64,000 nt of DNA from Nocardia anocheti (GTDB lineage Bacteria; Actinomycetota; Actinomycetes; Mycobacteriales; Mycobacteriaceae): positions 124,001 to 188,000 of the forward strand of contig NZ_JAQQFV010000011.1 in assembly GCF_029675105.1 (NCBI RefSeq). Reading direction: 5' to 3'. Below, piece after piece: positions 59,001 to 64,000 of this stretch. Positions within the stretch are counted from its first letter, which is position 1. Each line of letters starts with the position of its first letter. Below the pieces are notes generated by a model, which made no database searches, had not been told where the DNA came from, and saw nothing but the letters and a program-made list of their open reading frames with translations. A program made the translations under genes and the position numbers.

Positions 59001-59283
59001 CATCGCCGACCTGCCCGAATACCGCATCCTGCCCGACCGCAACGGCGCCACCATCACCAACCTGTGGCAGGGCCACGACGGCGGCGGCCCGCTCGGCTGG
59101 ACCCAACTCCTGTTCACCGCCCGCACCCTGCCGACGTACCTGAACAACGACTGGGACCGCGACTGGGGCTCCCTCGAGCGCTACCTCCCTCTCGACCCCA
59201 CCGCGGGCCCCGCGCACACCGACGTCCACTCCGACAACCGCTGGGGCACCTGGACACCCGGCCCCACCATCACCGTCTGGTAG
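56020..59283 (+). CDS. Emb-family arabinosyltransferase
   Basis: A 1,087-residue GT-C arabinosyltransferase using decaprenyl-phosphoarabinose to build arabinogalactan or lipoarabinomannan. The N-terminal region has one helix (IVAIVAGLFAVLAAVAIPFLPV, near 35-55). A periplasmic domain follows, and a large polytopic region begins near residue 240. The catalytic Asp pair is in GANTSDDGYILGMAR (near 289-296), followed by MSNYYRWFS and PFYTPYTDIIGWITHIS, equivalent to the ethambutol-site region. A C-terminal carbohydrate-binding domain (about 720-1087) has W and N rich segments. An ATG at 56020 has GGAGGG 5 bases upstream; a GTG at 56050 could be leaderless (TACTAT at 56036-56041). No second emb gene adjoins it. 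Confidence 0.9.
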   Translation: MFGARLLSGPVVETIVRRGHPPKDASAAGDGGARGGWARIVAIVAGLFAVLAAVAIPFLPVRVDAASVSWPQRGSVAGVEAPLVAYAPAALSATVPCSALSSLAAEGGVAVSTVPRQSADMERYGFVVKVVADTDERPGRVDVVSRSTLLWTAPLAETIDRSCALTVSLTPDESVVTTTGFGASGATVPGDRRPQVVGVFSELTTAPADLAVRVDVDARYTTSPTWPKLAVIVLCLLATALSLYALHRLDALDGRSARRFLPQRWWRLRPVDWLVFATLVVWHFIGANTSDDGYILGMARGARSSGNMSNYYRWFSVDEGPFYTPYTDIIGWITHISAVSPLVRLPALGAGILTWWLISREVLPRLGVAMRHRKVVTWTAALVFLAFWLPYNNGLRAEFVVALGVLVTWVSVERAIATRRVLPFAVAVIVAAFTLTGAPSGLICLGALVAGARVVTAVIVRRARTVGYLAQLLPVLAAGTVVLTVVFADRTLAGVREMFAVHSGIGPGESWFFEFLRYQYLLQLNADGWLTRRFGVFVMLLGLLVCTVTLLRRGGRIPGIAVGPTRRMLGITVAAMALMMFSPTKWTHQFGVFAGLATCVAAVTAVAVSSEVLRPLRNRALFAAAVFFALAMTFVGANGYWYVSSWGIPWWDKPPTVAGYGLSTAFVALTVLALAVAAWYHIHPSPKPRATRLAGLPVLAIAAAMMVLFELASFAKATVAQYPAYSLASSNFQAAFAGGCGMADEVLVETDPNASMLSPLSGDVTTALAGESTGFRPDGVAPVLTSDEVESTTGQANSVSDDPDTLRDASTSAGSESRQGSLQLPFGLDPASTPVLGSYRSGAQEPASLTTGWFRLPDGPRGPLLAIAVAGRIRSVDADGIVHPGQDLAVEYGTVGSGEDVTVGGRVDPIDIGPAPTWRNLRVPLDQIPGDANVVRLVAADKDLGGDQWLAVTPPRMPRTTTLNALVGRESPVLLDWAVGLHFPCQNHLPTYNGIADLPEYRILPDRNGATITNLWQGHDGGGPLGWTQLLFTARTLPTYLNNDWDRDWGSLERYLPLDPTAGPAHTDVHSDNRWGTWTPGPTITVW

Positions 59284-59287
59284 CTCC

Positions 59288-59316
59288 GGTGGCGGCTCCC
59301 CGGCGATGCCGCCACC
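59288..59316. terminator. Bidirectional hairpin between emb and the ADP-ribosylglycohydrolase gene
   Basis: GGTGGCGGC (59288-59296) pairs with GCCGCCACC (59308-59316) around an 11-base loop, in the 63-bp convergent gap. No T-run. Confidence 0.6.
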
Positions 59317-59346
59317 AGGGCGTGGTGCTCGGCCGACCAGGCCCGG

Positions 59347-60267
59347 TCAGCGGCTTGTGTTGGCGATGCGCAGGGCGAGGTCGGGGAGGTCGGCGCCGGT
59401 GAGGCCGGGGTAGCCGTGCAGGATCGCACGCCAGTCGGCGGGGACCGCGGAGGCGCCCCAGCGGGCGCCGAGCAGGCCGCCCGCGATGGCGGCGGTGGTG
59501 TCGGTGTCGTTGCCCGCGCGCACGCACGCCTCGAGGGCCCGCGGCAAGTGCTCGGGGGTGCTCTGGTCGGTGGTGCTGATCGCCCACCAGGCAGTCTGTA
59601 GGGCGTGGACCACCCAGCCGTTGTTCGGGAAGTCGTCGGGGGTGCCTTTTTCGGCTTCGTCGAGGCGTTCGGTCCAGAACGCGGAGTGCGGTGAGCGGGC
59701 GACGTAGTCGCGCACGCCGTCGAAATCGGCCGACAGCACCGCGTGCCGGATCGCGTAGGTCCACATCTTGCACGCCTCCACGGCGTGCTCGTCGTGATGG
59801 GTGAGCATGCCGATCCGTCCGGCCGCCGCGATACAGCCGTCGGCGTCGTCGAGGTAGGCCAGCGCGACCGGCGCGGTCCGCATGAGCGAGCCGTTGCCGC
59901 CGGTGCGCCCGGTCAGCGACATCGCCACCGCCTGCATGGCCAGCGCCGAGGACGACCGCGCCGAGAGCACCTGCCGCGTCTGGTTCCCGATATCCGGCGG
60001 CCGCGAATCGAACCACGCCACGAACCCCGCCGCCACCGCGTCCAGGTCGATCCCCGGCCCGTTCACCGACGCGAGCGCGATCGCCAGCGCCATCGACGTG
60101 TCGTCGGTCCACTCCCCGGGCGCCCAGTCGAACGGTCCGCCCCCGATCATCCCGATCACCACATCCGGCCCGGGCCGCGTGAACTCGTACCCCGCCCCCA
60201 ACGCGTCTCCGGCGGCCCCGCCCACCAGCACCCCGGCCACCCGATCGGAGAACCCCGAACCGTGCAT
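59347..60267 (-). CDS. ADP-ribosylglycohydrolase
   Basis: A 306-residue member of the ADP-ribosylglycohydrolase (DraG/ARH) family that removes ADP-ribose from proteins or small molecules. The N-terminal AGVLVGGAAGDALGAGYEF is the family start. Metal-binding residues lie in GEWTDDTSMALAIA (near 52-58) and in the C-terminal GNDTDTTAAIAGGLLGARWG (near 250-262), both intact, so a two-Mg active centre is expected. TGGNGSLMRTAPVALAYLD lies between them. It is divergent from the SMI1/KNR4 gene and convergent with emb. The substrate is unknown. Confidence 0.88.
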   Translation of the reverse strand: MHGSGFSDRVAGVLVGGAAGDALGAGYEFTRPGPDVVIGMIGGGPFDWAPGEWTDDTSMALAIALASVNGPGIDLDAVAAGFVAWFDSRPPDIGNQTRQVLSARSSSALAMQAVAMSLTGRTGGNGSLMRTAPVALAYLDDADGCIAAAGRIGMLTHHDEHAVEACKMWTYAIRHAVLSADFDGVRDYVARSPHSAFWTERLDEAEKGTPDDFPNNGWVVHALQTAWWAISTTDQSTPEHLPRALEACVRAGNDTDTTAAIAGGLLGARWGASAVPADWRAILHGYPGLTGADLPDLALRIANTSR

Positions 60268-60421
60268 CGACCCACTCCTCCCGGCGACAACGCTTCGATT
60301 GCCCGATCGACAACCCTACCGGTCGGCATGTGCCGCACCGCGATTTCCCGGCCGCGCCACGACCGGCGGTCCCGCGGCGCGTCGCCGGACGGGCGGTGCG
60401 CGCACCCGGCACAGTGGGGCC

Positions 60422-61591
60422 ATGGCACAGCGTCGCTGGTACACCATCGAACTCGGGCGACCGGAGCTGTACATCGGATCGGCCGAGCACCCCGATCCAC
60501 CGGCGGTCGGCCGCCCCGGCCCCGGCGCGATCCTGAGCGTCCATCCGGACTTTCGTGGCGTCGAGAGCGCCCACATCTGGGTCGGCCGGACTCCGGGCAC
60601 GATCGCACTCGGTCTCGAGATCGGTGACACGGCACCGATTCTCGGCGATCTCGCCGAGTGGGAGACCGTCGACACCGGCACCATGACGCTCCCCGCGCGG
60701 GCCGTGCTCAGCGGCGTGACGCTCGCGCCCCCGCGCCCACCGCGACTGGACCAGCTCGCCAGCCTGCCCACCGGCTTGCACGGGATCACGGTGAGTGCGC
60801 GCGGCCGCGACGGTGGTCGCGCCGACGCGGCGGTCCTGATCCAGTTGTGGCCACTCGAGCACGCCGCGCCGGTCCGCACGCTGAAGCACGACGACACCTT
60901 CGACCCGCGCGTCCACCCCGGTGGACAGACCGTCCTCGGCCGACCCGACGACCCCGCACTCCTGCGCCCACCGACCTCGGACACGCCCGCCGTCCCGGTC
61001 ACCGGTCAGTGGGAACGTCTGTGGCGGATCGTCGTGAACCGCTGCGACCGCGAGGTGTGGCCGAACCTGGCCAGGCCCGGCGCGGGCACGATCGCCGTCG
61101 ACCGCGCCGAAGCGGGCACCGGCGTGCCCTGGCCCGCCGAACTGCGCGAATGGTTCACCCTGCACGACGGCGGCGGTCCGGCCGACCTGCTCCCCGGCAT
61201 GACCCTGCTGAGCCTGGACCGGATGCTCGAGCTGCACGACCTGCAGTGCGCGATCTGGTGCGAACTCGCCGCCGAGGAACCCGATCTCGCCGTCGCGGGC
61301 GAGAACACCCCGGCGAGCGCGGAAGCGGGCCGGTTCGTCCCGGAGTTCGTGCCGATCGCCGAACGCGACGGCACCATGCTGGTCTGCGACACGCGTCCCG
61401 GACCGCTGCGCGGCTGTGTCACCGAATTCGGCAAGGACACCGCCGACATGTCCCCGCCCGGCTGGCACTCGCTCGGCGCCCTGCTCGCCGACCTGGCCCA
61501 CAGCATCGAACGCACCACCCCGTTCGACCGCGACTTCCTACCCGCCCTCACCGAACACGGCCTGACCTGGGAATACTCGCCGCTCGGTTGA
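60422..61591 (+). CDS. SMI1/KNR4 (SUKH) family protein
   Basis: A 389-residue cytosolic protein. The N-terminal 200 residues have no clear match (YTIELGRPELYIGS start, then a beta-rich region). The C-terminal half is an SMI1/KNR4 domain: WERLWRIVVNRCDREVW, then PWPAELREWFTLHDGG (near residue 240; the conserved W-F-x-x-x-D/N-G), LLPGMTLLSLDRML, and FVPIAERDGTMLVCDTRPG (near 320), as in SUKH proteins. The SUKH group includes immunity proteins against contact-dependent toxins, but many are housekeeping. It is divergent from an ADP-ribosylglycohydrolase gene. No toxin gene is next to it, so an immunity role is only a possibility. Confidence 0.72.
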   Translation: MAQRRWYTIELGRPELYIGSAEHPDPPAVGRPGPGAILSVHPDFRGVESAHIWVGRTPGTIALGLEIGDTAPILGDLAEWETVDTGTMTLPARAVLSGVTLAPPRPPRLDQLASLPTGLHGITVSARGRDGGRADAAVLIQLWPLEHAAPVRTLKHDDTFDPRVHPGGQTVLGRPDDPALLRPPTSDTPAVPVTGQWERLWRIVVNRCDREVWPNLARPGAGTIAVDRAEAGTGVPWPAELREWFTLHDGGGPADLLPGMTLLSLDRMLELHDLQCAIWCELAAEEPDLAVAGENTPASAEAGRFVPEFVPIAERDGTMLVCDTRPGPLRGCVTEFGKDTADMSPPGWHSLGALLADLAHSIERTTPFDRDFLPALTEHGLTWEYSPLG

Positions 61592-61653
61592 ATGCCGATT
61601 CGGCCACGCACCTCAGCGCCGCCCCGCCGGAAGTCGCGGCTCGACGGCGCGCC

Positions 61654-62568
61654 TCACTCCTGCGGCGCGGCCTGCTCGACGGTCGTCCGCCGACGCCCCC
61701 GCCGCGAGCGCGCCACGGCATCGGTGGTGAACACCGCCAACCCGGCCCAGATCAGCGCGAACCCGATCCAGCGGGAAGTCGGCATGGGCTCGTGCATGAC
61801 CGCCACGCCCCACGCCATCTGCAAGGCGGGGGTGAGGTACTGGAGGATGCCCATGGTCGACAGCGGCACCCGCTGGGCGGCGACGGCGAACAGCAGCAGC
61901 GGCACGAGGGTGACCGGCCCGGTCGCCATCATCAGCGCCGCATGACCGGCGCCGGAGGCGAATTCGCTGCGTCCGGTCACCACCAGCACGAGGACGAAGG
62001 CCAGCGCGAAGGGCGCCGCGACGATGCCCTCGGCGGCGATCCCGCGCACCGCGTCGAGCCGGATCACCTTCTTCACCAGCCCGTAGGTGGCGAACGAGCA
62101 GGCCAGGACCAGCGCGATCCACGGCGGCCTGCCGTAGTCGACGGTCAGCACCACCACCGCCAGCGCGCCCAGCCCGAGCGCCACCCACTGCGCGCGCGTG
62201 AGCCGCTCCCGGAACAACACCACGCCGAACGCCACGGTGACCAGCGGATTGATGAAATACCCGAGCGCGCACTCCACCACGTGCCCGCTGATCACGCCGT
62301 ACACGTAGGTGCCCCAGTTGATCGAGATCGCCGCCGACGCGGCCGCGGCCAGCCGCCAGGTCCGCGCGTCGATCCCGGCCAGCTCCCGCAGTCGTCCGGT
62401 GAGCGCGAGGACCAGCAGCACCACCACCAGCGTCCAGAGGATGCGCTGGGCCACGACCTCGGCCGCCGAGGCGAACGCGAGCAGTCCGAAGAACGCCGGG
62501 AACAGGCCCCAGATCAGGTAGGCGCCGGAACCGAAGACGACACCGGGTGGCGAGGCGCTGCGCTGCAT
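61654..62568 (-). CDS. rarD: RarD-type EamA family transporter
   Basis: A 304-residue membrane protein with ten predicted helices, of the EamA/DMT superfamily, RarD branch. The N-terminus FGSGAYLIWGLFPAFFGLL and the SINWGTYVYGVISGHVVECALGYFINPLVTVAFGVVLFRERLT block (near 75-118) are diagnostic. YLTPALQMAWGVAVMHEPMPTSRWIGFALIW ends the second repeat. Substrate is not established for most members (the E. coli name reflects chloramphenicol sensitivity). ATG is used; a GTG 9 bases upstream could be used as well. It is divergent from the P-type ATPase. Confidence 0.88.
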   Translation of the reverse strand: MQRSASPPGVVFGSGAYLIWGLFPAFFGLLAFASAAEVVAQRILWTLVVVLLVLALTGRLRELAGIDARTWRLAAAASAAISINWGTYVYGVISGHVVECALGYFINPLVTVAFGVVLFRERLTRAQWVALGLGALAVVVLTVDYGRPPWIALVLACSFATYGLVKKVIRLDAVRGIAAEGIVAAPFALAFVLVLVVTGRSEFASGAGHAALMMATGPVTLVPLLLFAVAAQRVPLSTMGILQYLTPALQMAWGVAVMHEPMPTSRWIGFALIWAGLAVFTTDAVARSRRGRRRTTVEQAAPQE

Positions 62569-62603
62569 TCGTCCCACGTTACGTCTGCCGTAGCCTGACG
62601 AGC

Positions 62604-64000
62604 ATGTCCATTTCCGTGCAGGAGCCCGCCGCCACCGGGCTCACGGCAGCACAGGTCGAACAGCGTCGCCGCGACGGTCGCACCAACGATGTCCCGGCCA
62701 GAGCGAGCCGGTCGGTGCGCGAGATCGTCCGCGCGAACGTGTTCACCCGCATCAACGCCATCCTCGGGGTGCTGTTCGTGCTGGTGCTGTCCACCGGCTC
62801 GATCATCGACGGCATGTTCGGCCTGCTCATCGTGGCCAACAGCGCGGTCGGCATCATCCAGGAGGTGCGGGCCAAGCGCACCCTCGACCAGCTCGCCATC
62901 GTCAGCCAGGCCAAGCCGACGGTGCGCCGCGACGGCGTCGCCCAGCAGGTGAGCCCGGGCGAGGTGGTGCTCGACGACCTGATCGAGCTCGGCCCCGGCG
63001 ACCAGATCGTCGTCGACGGCGAGATCGAGGAGGCCGCCGCGCTGGAAATCGACGAGTCGCTGCTCACCGGTGAGGCCGACCCGATCGACAAGGGTGTCGG
63101 CGCGCCGGTCATGTCGGGCAGCTTCGTGGTGTCGGGCTCGGGCGCCTACCGCGCGACCAAGGTCGGCAAGGACGCCTACGCGGCCAAGCTGGCCGAGGAG
63201 GCCAGCAAGTTCACCCTGGTGCACTCGGAACTGCGCTCGGGCATCGACAAGATCCTGAAATTCATCACCTACCTGCTCATTCCGGCCGGTGCGCTGAGCA
63301 TCTACAACCAGCTGGTCTCCAGCGGGGAATCGTGGCGACCGGCCGTCACCGGCATGGTCGCGGCCCTGGTGCCGATGGTGCCCGAGGGCCTGGTGCTGAT
63401 GACCTCCATCGCCTTCGCCGTCGGCGTGGTGCGCCTGGGCAAACGCAACTGCCTGGTGCAGGAACTGCCCGCCATCGAGGGCCTGGCCCGCGTCGACGTG
63501 GTGTGCGCGGACAAGACCGGCACCCTCACCGAGAACGGTATGCGTCTGTCGCAGGTGGAACCGCTCGGCGACTTCGACGCCGACGAGGTGAAGCGGGCCC
63601 TGGCCGCGCTGGCGGGCGACGACCCGCGCCCCAATGCCAGCGTGCAGGCCATCGCCGAAGCCCTGCCCGACACCCCGGACTGGCAGCAGACCGCCGTCGC
63701 GCCGTTCTCCTCGGCCAAGAAGTGGAGCGGCATCTCCTACGGCGAGCACGGCGACTGGCTGCTCGGCGCCCCCGACGTGCTGCTCGATCCGTCCTCCGCC
63801 GACGCCGCGCACGCCGAGGAACTCGGCTCCTCGGGTCTGCGCGTGCTGCTGCTGGCCCGCGGTGACCGTCCCGTCGACGCCGCCGACGCCCCCGGCACCG
63901 TCTCGCCCGCCGCGCTGGTGGTGCTCGAGCAGAAGGTGCGGCCCGACGCCAAGGGCACCCTCGAGTACTTCGCCAGCCAGCACGTCTCGATCAAGGTCAT
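62604..64000 (+). CDS. ctpE: CtpE-like cation-transporting P-type ATPase (3' end outside window)
   Basis: About 465 N-terminal residues of a P-type cation ATPase. The first helices are INAILGVLFVLVLSTGSIIDG and MFGLLIVANSAVGIIQEV. The actuator domain has IDESLLTGEADP (near residue 160; TGE intact). The M4 motif is VPMVPEGLVLMTS (near 258). The phosphorylation motif CADKTGTLTENGM has Asp near residue 303. The nucleotide domain then runs to the edge. PEGL and length match mycobacterial CtpE, which takes up calcium, more than heavy-metal types, since no N-terminal Cys-x-x-Cys domain is present. The ATG is probably leaderless: TAGCCT at 62591-62596. It shares a 35-bp gap with rarD. Confidence 0.88.
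   Translation, partial: MSISVQEPAATGLTAAQVEQRRRDGRTNDVPARASRSVREIVRANVFTRINAILGVLFVLVLSTGSIIDGMFGLLIVANSAVGIIQEVRAKRTLDQLAIVSQAKPTVRRDGVAQQVSPGEVVLDDLIELGPGDQIVVDGEIEEAAALEIDESLLTGEADPIDKGVGAPVMSGSFVVSGSGAYRATKVGKDAYAAKLAEEASKFTLVHSELRSGIDKILKFITYLLIPAGALSIYNQLVSSGESWRPAVTGMVAALVPMVPEGLVLMTSIAFAVGVVRLGKRNCLVQELPAIEGLARVDVVCADKTGTLTENGMRLSQVEPLGDFDADEVKRALAALAGDDPRPNASVQAIAEALPDTPDWQQTAVAPFSSAKKWSGISYGEHGDWLLGAPDVLLDPSSADAAHAEELGSSGLRVLLLARGDRPVDAADAPGTVSPAALVVLEQKVRPDAKGTLEYFASQHVSIKV

Noticed and set aside
56038..59229. 1,063-codon minus-strand frame under emb
   Set aside because: Low-complexity Arg/His/Gly/Asp translation; emb frame has clear membrane helices and catalytic motif.

Overview
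The window is about 70% G+C and comes from a mycolic-acid actinobacterium. The gene set (MptA, an Emb arabinosyltransferase, Wag31, SepF, an actinobacterial dcw cluster without ftsA or ddl, and an ileS T-box with an ultrashort stem I) fits Mycobacteriales, most likely Nocardia or a close relative. No tRNA, rRNA, insertion sequence, prophage or CRISPR array was seen. The gene order is collinear with two M. tuberculosis stretches: the mptA-idsA2-metF-lppM-mraZ-to-wag31 block and the ileS-dinX pair. Extra genes are inserted between the conserved ones.

Region 1 (1-5.5 kb): a leftward group idsA (polyprenyl diphosphate synthase), crtI-like desaturase and mptA (cut by the window edge), with metF reading away on the + strand. 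Region 2 (5.5-16.4 kb): a DUF2867 gene behind two dyad operators, then a leftward eight-gene operon under a clear S-box (SAM) riboswitch. It encodes an oligopeptide-type ABC importer (binding protein, two permeases, a fused double ATPase), three luciferase-like flavin monooxygenases and a DUF1684 protein. It looks like a sulfur-scavenging system: import of an organosulfur compound followed by oxidative C-S cleavage.

Region 3 (16.4-22.4 kb): a secreted orphan, then a leftward operon of GNAT acetyltransferase, CrtO-like oxidoreductase, CruF-like hydratase, LppM lipoprotein and a GT2 glycosyltransferase. With idsA-crtI this suggests synthesis of a glycosylated carotenoid. Region 4 (22.5-40.4 kb): the rightward division and cell-wall cluster: HEPN protein, DUF3040 protein, mraZ (with MraZ boxes inside its own promoter), rsmH, ftsL-like gene, pbpB, murE, murF, a 19-codon bridging ORF, mraY, murD, ftsW, murG, murC, ftsQ and ftsZ. 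Most junctions overlap by 4 bp.

Region 5 (40.4-48.7 kb): an LppU-like lipoprotein and a large LuxR-type ATPase regulator with low-complexity tracts split ftsZ from pgeF, the YggS-type PLP protein, sepF, yggT and wag31. Region 6 (48.7-56 kb): T-box-controlled ileS, an NlpC/P60 hydrolase, galU, dinX and an MTB12-like lipoprotein. Region 7 (56-64 kb): a long inverted repeat, a solitary Emb arabinosyltransferase, an ADP-ribosylglycohydrolase facing an SMI1/KNR4 protein, a RarD transporter and the first part of a CtpE-like P-type ATPase that runs off the right edge.
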